In this document: positions 19,101 through 27,159 of the stretch, one piece after another | How the letters are laid out: each line of letters opens with the position of its first letter | Numbering within the stretch: position 1 is the first letter of the stretch | Assembly (NCBI RefSeq): GCF_024453815.1 | Contig: NZ_CP072934.1 | Span: forward strand, 992,001-1,056,000 | DNA length: 64,000 nt | Reading direction: 5' to 3' | From: Corynebacterium pseudogenitalium | Lineage (GTDB): Bacteria; Actinomycetota; Actinomycetes; Mycobacteriales; Mycobacteriaceae | Made by a program: the position numbers and the translations under genes | Notes under the pieces: model-generated | What the model was told of the DNA's origin: nothing | The model's database searches: none | The model's input: only the letters and a program-made list of their open reading frames with translations

Positions 19101-19868
19101 CAGGTAGGAAGAGTTGAACCAGTCGCCCGACTCAGGCACATCCGTCTGATCGCCGAACGTCTGCGGGGAGGCAGGGGGAAGGTCTGCATACCAGTCGTAG
19201 AAGGACAGCATCGCGCCACCGATCAGCCCCAAGAAACGGGTACCGGCGGAGTAGGAGACCTGGCTCATCGCAGGAAGCACTGTGAAGCCAGCGATGCGGT
19301 CCGGCCCCCACTGCTTGATGGTGTACACGTGTGCTGCTGCAGCGATCTCGACGGCCTCTTCGTAGGCAACGCGCACCAGGCCGCCCTTGCCGCGGGCACC
19401 CACGTAGGCGCGACGCTTGACTGGGTCTTCCTGGATCGCACGCCAGGCGAGGACAGGGTCGCCGTCGTGTTGCTTCTTTTCGTGGCGGTACATCTCCAGC
19501 AGCGCGCTACGCACGTACGGGTAGCGGATGCGCGTAGGCGAGTAGGTGTACCAGGAAAAGGATGCGCCACGCGGGCACCCTCGAGGTTCGTACTCTGGGA
19601 AGTCAGGGCCGGTAGTCGGGTAGTCAACGGCCTGGGATTCCCAGGTGATGACGCCATCCTTGACGTAGACTTTCCATGAACAGGAACCGGTGCAGTTCAC
19701 ACCGTGCGTGGAGCGCACCATCTTGTCGAAGGACCAACGGTTGCGGTAGAACACGTCGGCTTGGCGGCCACCTTCGAGGAAAATTTGCTGGCCGGAAGGC
19801 GTGACGTCGCCTTTGCGAACGAACCCACCAAGTTTAAACAGCGGGTTGGACTGTGTCGCATCAGTCAT
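16134..19868 (-). CDS. narG: Respiratory nitrate reductase alpha subunit
   Basis: Catalytic molybdo-bis-MGD subunit reducing nitrate to nitrite. 1244 residues, normal for NarG. The N-terminal FS0 cluster ligands are H55-x3-C59-x3-C63 and C98 (in Y-E-P-R-G-C-P-R-G). The molybdenum-ligand aspartate lies in D-W-F-N-S-S-Y near 248, followed by W-G-S-N-I-P-V-T-R-T-P-D. AAGGAG lies 10 nt before the ATG. No Tat signal is visible, consistent with a cytoplasm-facing enzyme. Second gene of narKGHJI. Confidence 0.98.
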   Translation of the reverse strand: MTDATQSNPLFKLGGFVRKGDVTPSGQQIFLEGGRQADVFYRNRWSFDKMVRSTHGVNCTGSCSWKVYVKDGVITWESQAVDYPTTGPDFPEYEPRGCPRGASFSWYTYSPTRIRYPYVRSALLEMYRHEKKQHDGDPVLAWRAIQEDPVKRRAYVGARGKGGLVRVAYEEAVEIAAAAHVYTIKQWGPDRIAGFTVLPAMSQVSYSAGTRFLGLIGGAMLSFYDWYADLPPASPQTFGDQTDVPESGDWFNSSYLMMWGSNIPVTRTPDSHFMTEVRYKGTKIVVVSPDYNDAAKFADEWMRMSPGTDGALAFAMGHVILSKFHVAQQPQYFMDYMLKYTDAPFLVELDQLEDGTLTPGKFLTADKLDDASLASSDNAQYRLLNIEADGTVVDPGGTIADHYKTDPGKWNLRHDNANPVMSMADTNSYGTAEVCFPRFDMDASREALDSDGPIGAGVYRRGVPVREVAGRTVTTVYDLMLAHYGVNRPSLQLPGSWPADFNDASEVGTPAWAEELSSVPVAQIERIATEFAQNALDSKGRSQIIMGAGANHYVHADSIYRTFLALTSMCGTQGVNGGGWAHYVGQEKLRPQSGWSQYAFANDWNRPPRHMITTGFYYLTTSQWRYDNSKASRMASPLARKGASEDKFLSETLVEAMKRGWMPSYPQFNRNPLLLAEQAKEAGMDVKDYVVDQLESGQMEFAAEDPDAPENWPRILLNWRTNLMGSSAKGTEYFLRHMLGVDSDVSAEELAEGERPKSIRWREEAPIGKLDLMMTTDFRNTSTTLVSDIVFPAATWYEKNDLSTTDMHPFIHTFNAAINPPWEARSDWEIFRDMSDAVSRMAGKWLGVQTDIVTAPISHDAPDEINPNMANGVVPDVKEVGMIPGQTMAKLVPVERDYTKVFEKWMSFGPLTEKAGTNVHGTPFNVEKQVGELFGMNGVAETASAGDRPALNSAVKAAQAILHLSGVSNGEVARNGFENLGKMLGSDTSEFWEGTEDAQIVWDKVKERPQEVITSPEWSGDKRDGRRYTAFSLNLAMDKPWNTLSGRMHYFIDHDWFIDYGEQLPVFKPPLDRMRLNGETRPGEILKGEDGNPEITVRYLTPHNKWSIHSQYFDNLHVLSISRGGQVVWMSDADAQKIGVKDNEWVELYNRNGVVSARAVVTHRIPEGTVIMNHAQERTVGTPLNERSGRRGGTHNSLTRITIKPLHVAGGYGHLTYGFNYIGPTGNNRDEVTRIRRRSQEVQY

Positions 19869-19924
19869 GGTTCACAATCTCCTTGAATGAAAGTGAGAAA
19901 ACGGGGTCGTGAATGAAATGGGCA

Positions 19925-21214
19925 TTAGCCCGGGAACGGAGCGTTCGGGCGGGCGTAGTAAATCCATGCGAGAGCAGTTGCGAAGACAAAGTAGACAACG
20001 CAGCCCCAGAAGAACGTTGGTGCGCTCATCAGCGTGAGCAGCACGCCGACGATGAACGGGCCGAACGCGGCGATTGCGCCGGTGAAGCCGATGACACCGC
20101 CTGCCTGTCGCTTCGGCAGGATCATCGGCATCTGCTTGAACGTGCCGGCGTTGCCGATACCAGCGAAGACAGACATGGCAAGCATCGTGTAGAAGAACGG
20201 TGCTGCGGCGTCGCCACCACGGGCAAGGAATACTGCTGCAATAGCGGTGGTGATCGTCATGCCGACACCGGCGACGAACGTCCAGATTGCACCGCCGTAC
20301 TTGTCGCACAGTGGGCCCCACAGCGCGCGGATCAGCGCACCAAGCAGGGCGTACATGAACGCCCACCCGAGCAGCTTCGTCGCATTCTCACCGAAGGAGT
20401 TCTTCATCAGCAGCGCCAACTGAGCGCCGAACCCGGCAAGCGCACCGAACGTCATTACGTAAATGATGGTGAGGATCCAGGTGTTCTTGTTTCCGAAAAT
20501 ATCGATCTGCTGGCGGAAGTTTGCTTTGACCGGAACGTCCTTCAGCATCAGCCAGGACACGATCACCATGATGATGACCCAAGGGACGAAGAACGCTGGG
20601 ACATTGTGCACGTTGATTGCAGTTCCGGAGCCGTCCGATGCCTCGATGGAGCCGATCATCGTGATGCCGATGAGCCAAGGTGCCAGCAACAGCACGAACG
20701 ACATGCCGAGGTTGCCCAGGCCGGCTTGGAGGCCGAGCGCTGTACCGGACTTTGCCTTCGGGAAGAAGTACCCCGTCGACGGCATGAAGCCAGAGAAAAT
20801 GCCGCCGCCGATACCTGTCATGAAGGACAGGATCAGCAGGGTTGCGTATGAGGTCTCGGGGCTTTGAACCGCAAAATACCAGCCGACCAGTGGGATGAGG
20901 AAGAGTGCTGTCGAAAGCGTAATGAGCTTTCGGGTACCAAGAACTGGTGGCAAGAACATCCAAATCAGGCGGAAGATACCAGCTGCCAGTCCTGGGACTG
21001 CAGTAAGCCAGTAAAGCTGTGCAGCAGTGAGGTCGAACCCGATCTCATTGAGCCGCGGCGCAATCGCCGCCACGATGTACCAGGTGACGAACCCGAAGAA
21101 CATCGAAATCGTCGTGATCCAAAGTGTGCGCCATGCAATGCCAGCGTCCCACTTTTCTGGATCTTCAGCGTCCCAACCGGTGAGTACCCGTTGGGAAGTG
21201 TCAAGCTTGGACAT
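19925..21214 (-). CDS. narK: Nitrate/nitrite MFS transporter
   Basis: Major facilitator of the NarK family, moving nitrate in and/or nitrite out during nitrate respiration. 429 residues, about 12 membrane segments. The nitrate-signature glycine-rich stretches are G-I-G-G-G-I-F-S-G-F-M-P near 125 and G-I-G-N-A-G-T-F-K-Q-M-P near 330. AGAGGA precedes the ATG. First gene of narKGHJI; a 55-bp gap with its own ribosome site separates it from narG. The upstream region holds a 10-bp-armed palindrome. Confidence 0.95.
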   Translation of the reverse strand: MSKLDTSQRVLTGWDAEDPEKWDAGIAWRTLWITTISMFFGFVTWYIVAAIAPRLNEIGFDLTAAQLYWLTAVPGLAAGIFRLIWMFLPPVLGTRKLITLSTALFLIPLVGWYFAVQSPETSYATLLILSFMTGIGGGIFSGFMPSTGYFFPKAKSGTALGLQAGLGNLGMSFVLLLAPWLIGITMIGSIEASDGSGTAINVHNVPAFFVPWVIIMVIVSWLMLKDVPVKANFRQQIDIFGNKNTWILTIIYVMTFGALAGFGAQLALLMKNSFGENATKLLGWAFMYALLGALIRALWGPLCDKYGGAIWTFVAGVGMTITTAIAAVFLARGGDAAAPFFYTMLAMSVFAGIGNAGTFKQMPMILPKRQAGGVIGFTGAIAAFGPFIVGVLLTLMSAPTFFWGCVVYFVFATALAWIYYARPNAPFPG

Positions 21215-21302
21215 GGAGTGAAATCCTCTTCAGAAATACAATAAAGGTCTACATGCTCCGGGTGAATAAAAATGTCAGAAAAACCCGCAACTAATATTAA
21301 GA

Positions 21303-21326
21303 ATAGTAGCAGTGAGCTGCTACTAT
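21303..21326. promoter_or_regulatory. Inverted repeat between divergent narK and mog-type gene (putative operator)
   Basis: ATAGTAGCAG (21303-21312) and CTGCTACTAT (21317-21326) are perfectly complementary arms around TGAG. Read toward narK, the repeat ends 3 nt before TAATAT, a plausible narK -10 element. The repeat would therefore cover the -35 region, as expected for a repressor or activator site. There is no T-run, so a terminator is unlikely. Confidence 0.55.
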
Positions 21327-21351
21327 CAACTTATCCACGAAAAAAGTCGTG

Positions 21352-21357
21352 TATAAT
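21352..21357 (+). promoter_or_regulatory. -10 element of the mog-type gene promoter
   Basis: Consensus TATAAT preceded by TG, about 70 nt before the ATG at 21430. No good -35 is visible at 16-18 bp; the nearby inverted repeat may bind a factor acting here as well as on narK. Confidence 0.5.
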
Positions 21358-21429
21358 TACGCAACATATATGTGTCTTAATTCGGCGATTTGTACAGATG
21401 CTGGTATTTGCGCAGGGAAGGAACACTTC

Positions 21430-21918
21430 ATGGAAACAACTACGGACCCCACAGCGATAGTTATCGTCGTTTCGGACCGGGTTTTCGGGGGCGAGCGAAA
21501 AGACAAAGCATCCCCCGCAGCCACCCGGCTGCTCACTGAAGCCGGATTCCAGGTCACGCAGCCGGTGATCGTCCCGGAAGGTGACGAAGCGCTCCGGAAC
21601 GCAATGGCACAGGCGGTGAAGGATGGAAACTCGCTCATCCTTACCTGCGGTGGCACCGGGCTCGGACCGCGCAACCTCACTCCCGAAGTTACCGAGGAGT
21701 TCATCAGCACACGACTCCACGGCATCGAAATGCAAGTACTCATCGCGGGGCTGGAACACTCCCCACGCGCCGGGCTGTGCCGGGGCGTGATAGGGCTTAC
21801 GTCGCGTGAACCAGGCGCGAGCCTCATCGTCAACGCCCCGAGTTCACGGGGTGGAGTGAGTGACGCCCTCGGCGTAATCCTCGCACTCTGGCCGAGCCTG
21901 ACCGAGTGGGTTCGCTAA
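21430..21918 (+). CDS. mog: MoaB/Mog-type molybdopterin adenylyltransferase (copy 2)
   Basis: Same fold and likely reaction as the copy at 8117-8599. 162 residues from ATG 21430, which has AAGGAA 7 nt upstream; longer in-frame starts are rejected for lack of a ribosome site. Motifs: I-V-V-S-D-R-V near the start, L-T-C-G-G-T-G-L-G-P-R near 75 and the C-terminal N-A-P-S-S-R-G-G-V-S-D. Divergent from narK, with which it shares a regulatory gap. The same arrangement (mog next to narK) is known in C. glutamicum. Ends 7 bases from the convergent mobA. Confidence 0.9.
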   Translation: METTTDPTAIVIVVSDRVFGGERKDKASPAATRLLTEAGFQVTQPVIVPEGDEALRNAMAQAVKDGNSLILTCGGTGLGPRNLTPEVTEEFISTRLHGIEMQVLIAGLEHSPRAGLCRGVIGLTSREPGASLIVNAPSSRGGVSDALGVILALWPSLTEWVR

Positions 21919-21925
21919 AAGCGAC

Positions 21926-22498
21926 TTACTCAACTGTGGGGAGTTCGACGTCCCCGAGCTCATCGAGTTCCTCGCGCGTATCGTAATCGCGCTCCGCACC
22001 TGTGCCTTGGACGCGCACTACGGATTCCACCGCGTCGAAGAGCCGCTTCGCAGGAATGTCGCGCGTACCGACGGTATCGAGCGCCGTTACCAAAGCGGCT
22101 CGGTTCCACACCGCGCACAGTGGTTGCAGGTAGCCGTCAACCGCTTCAATGACCGCGACGTCCGCGCCGTCACGGACGGGCTGCGCGAGGACCGGGACCA
22201 GTTCAGGGGAGCGCGGTGCGTCGACGGAGACGACGGCGACGAAGGGGGCGTCGATACGCGAGAGCCCCGCAGCAATCCCCGCGACGGGACCCCCAAACGG
22301 CGGATCCTCACTTATGGTGGCCACTCCGAGCGACTGTGGACTCACCACGATGCGCGGTACCTCATCGGGGATGAGCGAGCACACCGCATCAACGAGGCGG
22401 GTGCCGTTCACTTTCACCTGGGCTTTATCGGCGCCCATTCGTGTCGAGCGCCCCCCAGCGAGCACAACGACGCCGACATCCTCCCACTCGTCTCGCAC
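21926..22498 (-). CDS. mobA: Molybdenum cofactor guanylyltransferase
   Basis: Adds GMP to molybdopterin to make the (bis-)MGD form needed by NarG. 190 residues from GTG 22498, one base after the moaC stop. The N-terminal nucleotidyltransferase motif L-A-G-G-R-S-T-R-M-G-A-D-K is at 13-25; D-A-P-R-S-P follows the metal-binding aspartate region. The in-frame extension upstream of the GTG runs antisense-like through moaC and is not coding. Last gene of moaA-moeA2-moaC-mobA. Confidence 0.88.
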   Translation of the reverse strand: MRDEWEDVGVVVLAGGRSTRMGADKAQVKVNGTRLVDAVCSLIPDEVPRIVVSPQSLGVATISEDPPFGGPVAGIAAGLSRIDAPFVAVVSVDAPRSPELVPVLAQPVRDGADVAVIEAVDGYLQPLCAVWNRAALVTALDTVGTRDIPAKRLFDAVESVVRVQGTGAERDYDTREELDELGDVELPTVE

Positions 22499-22499
22499 G

Positions 22500-22979
22500 C
22501 TATGCCTCGGGGAGTTCGCGCGACCAGTCTCCGGAGCGGCCACCGGACTTCGCGACGATCCCCATCCGGCGTACAAATGCGGAACGGTCAACACCCTTGA
22601 CCATGTCCACGATGGCAAGCGCCGCGACGCTGACAGCAGTGAGTGCTTCCATTTCGACGCCCGTCCGGTCCGCGGTGCGCACCGTGGCCTCGATAAATAC
22701 GTGGTCATCGCGCAGCTCGACGTCGACAACGCAGCCGTGTACCCCGATCGTGTGCGCAAGTGGGAGGAGGTCTGGCACGCGCTTCGCAGCTGAAATACCT
22801 GCGACTCGGGCCACCGCCAACACGTCGCCCTTCGGCACAGTGCCTTCGCGCAACGCCTGCATCACCTCAGGCGAGCAAGCGACCTCGCCTTGCGCAGTCG
22901 CGTTTCGGACGGTTGGCTTCTTTTCCGTGACGTCGACCATGTAAGCCTGGCCAGCAGCGTCGAGATGAGTGAATTTCAT
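22500..22979 (-). CDS. moaC: Cyclic pyranopterin monophosphate synthase MoaC
   Basis: Converts the MoaA product to cPMP in the first stage of molybdopterin synthesis. 159 residues. Family blocks: F-T-H-L-D at 3-7, M-V-D-V-T-E-K at 14-20, L-L-P-L-A-H-T-I near 70 (catalytic region), V-E-M-E-A-L-T-A near 108 and D-M-V-K-G-V-D-R near 122. Same operon as moeA2 (18 bases upstream) and mobA. Confidence 0.95.
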   Translation of the reverse strand: MKFTHLDAAGQAYMVDVTEKKPTVRNATAQGEVACSPEVMQALREGTVPKGDVLAVARVAGISAAKRVPDLLPLAHTIGVHGCVVDVELRDDHVFIEATVRTADRTGVEMEALTAVSVAALAIVDMVKGVDRSAFVRRMGIVAKSGGRSGDWSRELPEA

Positions 22980-22996
22980 GTTGAGTCTTTCTATTC

Positions 22997-24229
22997 CTAA
23001 AACAGCATCACTGGGACACGCGCAGGGGCGTCGGTTTCGGGAGCAAGGACAGCGATTCCATCGACTGCAGGCAAGGAAGCGACGAATCCAGAGCCTCCAT
23101 GCCCTCCGGCGAACGCTTCAGCGCGGACCGCTCCGCGTTCGGCGCGAAGGCGCACAGGCACAAAGACATACCGCTCAGCACGCGGGGCAGGGAAGTGCGT
23201 ATCGACGTCCGCCATCACCGTAGCGCGTTCGTCCACGGTGCAGCGTGTGTTGTCTCCAGCGCTCGCGCGCAGCAGCGGGATCGCGTACAACGCGCACGAG
23301 ACAAACGCGGCAACAGGGTTGCCTGGTAGGCAGATGAACGCAGCGCCAGACCAACGGCCCACGCCTTGCGGGCTTCCGGGGCGCTGGGCCACGTGCCCGA
23401 ACCACATGTCTGGATCGGATTCCGTGATGGCGCGGACCACGTCGTACGCGCCCGCGCTGACGCCGCCTGTGGTGACCACGATGTCCGCTTGCTCCGCGGC
23501 CCGCTGTAGCAGGGCTTCGGTCGAGTCCGTGTCGTCGTCAGCGTGCATTGTGATCACATTGGCGTAGCCGCTTTCGCGCAGCAGTGTTGCCACCATTGGC
23601 AGGTTTGAATCTGGAATCTGCGCGCCGTGAATGTCGCCCGGCCAAGCGACGAGCTCGTCGCCGGTAGAGACCACAGCGACAGTCGGGCGCTCGAACACAT
23701 CCACTGTGCGCACTCCTGTTGCGACGAGTGCGGCGAGCGTACCTGCATCAATCCGGGTCCCTTTGCGAGCAACCACGTCACCGATACCAACATTCTCACC
23801 CGCGTGACGAATGTGGGATCGTCCAAGGTCTGCGGTATGAATTTGCACTTCGTCGGGCAGCGGATGAGGACCTCGGGGGATGTTTGTCTGCTCGACCGGA
23901 ACGATATGGAGGCCTTCCTGCGGAGGCACCGGTGCGCCGGTCATGATGCGGACCGCGTGGCCGGGTGGGCAGTTGATCGCCTCATGTCCGGCGGGAATCT
24001 CACCAGCTACAGGCAGCACCCAAGGCCCCTCGCTGGAAAGATCCTCCTCGTGAGCTACGAAGCCGTCGACCGCCGAGTTTGAAAAAGGCGGAACCGGAAA
24101 CCTCGCGACTACATCTGCTGCAAGTACCTGGTCTGCGCAGTCGCTTAATGGCACGTCGCGTTGGATGCGGGGGCGCGCCATCGCTAAGACGCGCGTCAGA
24201 TGATCATCGATAGAAGGAAGAGTACCCAT
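22997..24229 (-). CDS. moeA: Molybdopterin molybdenumtransferase MoeA (copy 2)
   Basis: 410-residue MoeA homologue. N-terminal F-S-N-S-A-V-D-G-F, then R-I-M-T-G-A-P-V-P, V-V-S-T-G-D-E-L-V, V-T-T-G-G-V-S-A-G-A-Y-D and C-L-P-G-N-P-V-A-A-F. Compared with copy 1 it retains the G-D-E-L segment (copy 1 has G-G-A-E-V there). It lies six bases after moaA. Having two MoeA proteins is common in actinobacteria; which one serves NarG cannot be told from sequence. Confidence 0.92.
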   Translation of the reverse strand: MGTLPSIDDHLTRVLAMARPRIQRDVPLSDCADQVLAADVVARFPVPPFSNSAVDGFVAHEEDLSSEGPWVLPVAGEIPAGHEAINCPPGHAVRIMTGAPVPPQEGLHIVPVEQTNIPRGPHPLPDEVQIHTADLGRSHIRHAGENVGIGDVVARKGTRIDAGTLAALVATGVRTVDVFERPTVAVVSTGDELVAWPGDIHGAQIPDSNLPMVATLLRESGYANVITMHADDDTDSTEALLQRAAEQADIVVTTGGVSAGAYDVVRAITESDPDMWFGHVAQRPGSPQGVGRWSGAAFICLPGNPVAAFVSCALYAIPLLRASAGDNTRCTVDERATVMADVDTHFPAPRAERYVFVPVRLRAERGAVRAEAFAGGHGGSGFVASLPAVDGIAVLAPETDAPARVPVMLF

Positions 24230-24235
24230 TAGCTG

Positions 24236-25354
24236 CTAACCACCAATTTCGCTCATGAGGCGCTCCGGTTGCAGGAAGCCCTCGTCATCAATGCCGTGTC
24301 CGGGTTTCTTCAGCCACATGGCCTTGGACCAGAGGTCTGCCAACTCCGCGTCGGAAGCGCCAGCTCGCATGACATCTCGAAGTGAGACCTCGTCAGCCGC
24401 CTTTGAAAACAGGCACGACCGGATGGAGCCGTCGGTTGTCAGGCGGGTTCGGTCACACGCCCCGCAGAAGGGGTGCGTCACCGATGCAATAATCCCAAGC
24501 TTGCCTTTGTGGGTGCCGTCGGAGATATCCCACAATGCAGCAGGGGCGGAACCCCGTGGCTCCACAGCAGGCGAAAGGGTGAAATCTTCGCGGAGCCGCT
24601 CAACCAAATCATGGGCGGTGACCATGTCGGCTCGCTTCCACTGCTCGCGAGGGCCAAGTGGCATCTGCTCAATGAAGCGCAACTGCAGTCCGCGCTCTAG
24701 CGCGAAGCGCACAAGATCCGTGACACCGTCTTCGTTCACGCCAGGCATGACCACGGCGTTTACCTTTACCGGGTGGAGGCCAACCTCCACCGCGGCGTCG
24801 ATGCCAGCGAAGACATCGTCAATCCGATCACGCCGTGTGAGTTGCGCGTAGAGCTCCCGATCCGTCGTATCAAGAGAAACGTTGACGCGGTCGAGGCCGG
24901 CGTCGACAAGCGATTGCGCGCGATGGGCAAGGCCTAGCGCATTCGTGGTTACTGCCGTTGACGGAGCAACTCCTTCATCGGTCCGCATCGCCTTTGTCTC
25001 GCTGATGATGTGCTCAAGCGAGCGGCGTAAGAGAGGCTCACCCCCTGTGAAACGGACCTGCCGAATGCCCAGCCGCTCTACCGCGAGACGGATCAGGCGG
25101 ATCGTCTCTTCATCCGTCAGCGCCTCTTCCGTCGGCATCCACTCGAGGCCCTCCGCCGGCATGCAGTACGTACAGCGCAGGTTGCAGCGGTCGGTGAGAC
25201 TGACCCTGAGGTCTCGCGCCGTGCGCCCAAAACGATCGTCGAGCGTGCGCGGCGCAGGCTGCTCGCCAGGGTCCAGGCTGGCGTTTGGCGCGAGAGGTCC
25301 GTCGGAGTCAGCGCGGGGCGCTAACGGCGACGCAAGCGGAAGATGAATGGGCAT
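24236..25354 (-). CDS. moaA: GTP 3',8-cyclase MoaA (radical SAM)
   Basis: Radical SAM enzyme starting molybdopterin synthesis from GTP. 372 residues. N-terminal [4Fe-4S] motif C57-x3-C61-x2-C64 in T-D-R-C-N-L-R-C-T-Y-C, followed by F-T-G-G-E-P-L-L; second cluster C-G-A-C-D-R-T-R-L near 300 with a further Cys in I-R-S-C-L-F. The first ~40 residues are proline-rich and nonconserved; a later start is possible, but the ATG at 25354 fits a strong promoter 10 nt upstream. Confidence 0.95.
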   Translation of the reverse strand: MPIHLPLASPLAPRADSDGPLAPNASLDPGEQPAPRTLDDRFGRTARDLRVSLTDRCNLRCTYCMPAEGLEWMPTEEALTDEETIRLIRLAVERLGIRQVRFTGGEPLLRRSLEHIISETKAMRTDEGVAPSTAVTTNALGLAHRAQSLVDAGLDRVNVSLDTTDRELYAQLTRRDRIDDVFAGIDAAVEVGLHPVKVNAVVMPGVNEDGVTDLVRFALERGLQLRFIEQMPLGPREQWKRADMVTAHDLVERLREDFTLSPAVEPRGSAPAALWDISDGTHKGKLGIIASVTHPFCGACDRTRLTTDGSIRSCLFSKAADEVSLRDVMRAGASDAELADLWSKAMWLKKPGHGIDDEGFLQPERLMSEIGG

Positions 25355-25364
25355 AGTGCTGTCA

Positions 25365-25392
25365 ATAATAAGTAGGAAACGTGCAAGGTCAA
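25365..25392 (-). promoter_or_regulatory. Promoter of moaA-moeA2-moaC-mobA
   Basis: On the minus strand TTGACC (25387-25392) and TATTAT (25365-25370) are separated by 16 bp, close to the sigma-A consensus. The predicted start is only about 4 nt before the moaA ATG, so the transcript would be nearly leaderless. Confidence 0.7.
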
Positions 25393-25416
25393 GAATTAGT
25401 AGCGGAAAACCCGTAT

Positions 25417-27159
25417 TTATTGTTCGGGCTCTTGCCTCTTTCTTCCACGGTTGCCCGGGCCGGGTAAGGCAATGATTTCGTAGTCGCCATTGGCCAGGTG
25501 CTTCCGCAGGTCCTTCTTGTCGAACTTGCCCACCGATGTTTTGTCAATGACATCGACGAACGTCCAATACTCAGGGGCCATCCACGTTGGCAACACATCG
25601 GCCAGACTCTTGCGCAGCTGCGCAGCTGTCTCAGCGGTGCGGGGAATATCGTCCAGCAGCACGGTAATCGCCAGCGGACGCTCGCCCCACTGCCGGTCGG
25701 GGAATCCAATCACCGCGCACTCGATGACATCCTCTGCTTCCATGATGAGGTTTTCTACCTGCGCGGAGTAAATCCATTCGCCGCCAGAGCGGATGACGTC
25801 GCGGGCACGGTCGTACAAAGTCATGTACCCATCGGCGGTGACGGTGCCCACATCTCCCGTGCGCAGCCAACCATCTGTAGTGAAGTGGTGGCGGGCATCG
25901 TTAATCTCCTTGCCACGGAACGTCGAGGCGAGCTCACCCTTTTCCTGGGTCGGCGAGTGGTAGTAGCCGCTTGCAACCAAGTTGCCGCGCACTTGAATCT
26001 CGCCTTGTGAAAGATCTGTCGACGCCATCACCTCGCCATCGTTGACCACCCGGTACTCAAGCCACGGCACAAAACGTCCCTGCGACACCCGGTACGCCTG
26101 GCGTGCTTCGCCCGATGCGCCGGACGGTGGGCGCGCCACCGTGCCCACCGTCGACGTTTCCGTCATGCCCCAAACGTGGATGACGTCGACGCCGTAGCGC
26201 TCTTCCCACACCTTGATCAACGCTGGTGGAGCTGGGGAGCCGCCGACAAAAATCTCCTGCAAACTCATACGCTCTGGCGGCGTATGCAGGTAATGCACCA
26301 TCAGCTGGATCCACAGGGTAGGCACTCCATGCGCCACGCGCGGATGCGTTGAGGCAATGATTGTTGCAAGCGTCGGGGCGGAAACATCAGCGCCGGGCAG
26401 CACCAACGGAGCACCAGTCAAAAACGCTGCGAATGGCACGCCCCAGCTCAACACGTGATAAATGGGGATGCAACACAGAAACGATTCGCCGTGCGTAATC
26501 GCCAGGGAGTCGGTAGAACGAAGCGTCATCGCCTCTAACCAAAGGGAACGATGCGAGTAGGCCACGCCCTTCGGGGCCCCTGTTGTCGCAGTGGAATACA
26601 CGAGCGCGGCGGCGGTATTCTCAGGCTGCTCCGGCCACAGGTAGCGGGTAGATTGGCCGTCGAGAAGTTGCTCGTAGCTGTGCACTTGAGCTGTGCCCAT
26701 TGACAGCCCTAGTATGTCCTCGCCGAGCAACGCACCCGTAAAAACTACGTGCTCTACCAACGGGCAGAGCTCCATGACCCGAGAAAGCTTCTCTGCCAGA
26801 CGAGGATCCGCCACGATCACCTTCGCCTCCGAGTGGTTTACCACATACGCGATTTGATCTGGCATCAGCTGTATATTCAGTGGGGTAAAGACGGCGCCTT
26901 TTGCGGCGGTACCGAACATCACCTCAATATGCTCGGAGCAGTTGAACATGAATGTTGCCACGCGCTGGTCGGCGTCAATACCAAGCAGGATCTCGGCTGC
27001 GTTGGCAAAAGCGCTGGCTCGCGCGCCAATGTCCGCGAACGTGCATTCTTCAGCACCCGTGGGGCCCCACGTCGTACACTTCGTCGAAGCGTGGGCGGTA
27101 CGCCCATACTCCAAAATGCGACCGACGGAAAACGGCACTTCCTGCATGGTTGAAAGCAT
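25417..27159 (-). CDS. Acyl-CoA synthetase (AMP-binding, FadD-like)
   Basis: Adenylate-forming ligase that activates a carboxylic acid, probably a medium- or long-chain fatty acid, to its CoA thioester. 580 residues. The phosphate-binding loop reads Y-S-T-A-T-T-G-A-P-K-G near 190, with Ala where most relatives have Gly (S-G-T-T-G). Further motifs: W-G-M-T-E-T-S near 330, D-G-W-L-R-T-G-D-V near 430 and the C-terminal K-T-S-V-G-K-F-D-K-K. TAAAGT lies 6 nt before the ATG, so it may be leaderless. Substrate unknown. An acyl-CoA ligase at this place, next to rho, is also found in C. glutamicum. Confidence 0.88.
   Translation of the reverse strand: MLSTMQEVPFSVGRILEYGRTAHASTKCTTWGPTGAEECTFADIGARASAFANAAEILLGIDADQRVATFMFNCSEHIEVMFGTAAKGAVFTPLNIQLMPDQIAYVVNHSEAKVIVADPRLAEKLSRVMELCPLVEHVVFTGALLGEDILGLSMGTAQVHSYEQLLDGQSTRYLWPEQPENTAAALVYSTATTGAPKGVAYSHRSLWLEAMTLRSTDSLAITHGESFLCCIPIYHVLSWGVPFAAFLTGAPLVLPGADVSAPTLATIIASTHPRVAHGVPTLWIQLMVHYLHTPPERMSLQEIFVGGSPAPPALIKVWEERYGVDVIHVWGMTETSTVGTVARPPSGASGEARQAYRVSQGRFVPWLEYRVVNDGEVMASTDLSQGEIQVRGNLVASGYYHSPTQEKGELASTFRGKEINDARHHFTTDGWLRTGDVGTVTADGYMTLYDRARDVIRSGGEWIYSAQVENLIMEAEDVIECAVIGFPDRQWGERPLAITVLLDDIPRTAETAAQLRKSLADVLPTWMAPEYWTFVDVIDKTSVGKFDKKDLRKHLANGDYEIIALPGPGNRGRKRQEPEQ

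Noticed and set aside
17658..19679. 673-residue plus-strand frame opposite narG
   Set aside because: Antisense shadow of narG; Arg/Val/His-rich composition and no motifs.
21303..21326. Inverted repeat read as a terminator
   Set aside because: No T-run on either strand and it lies between divergent genes, where no transcript needs to end.
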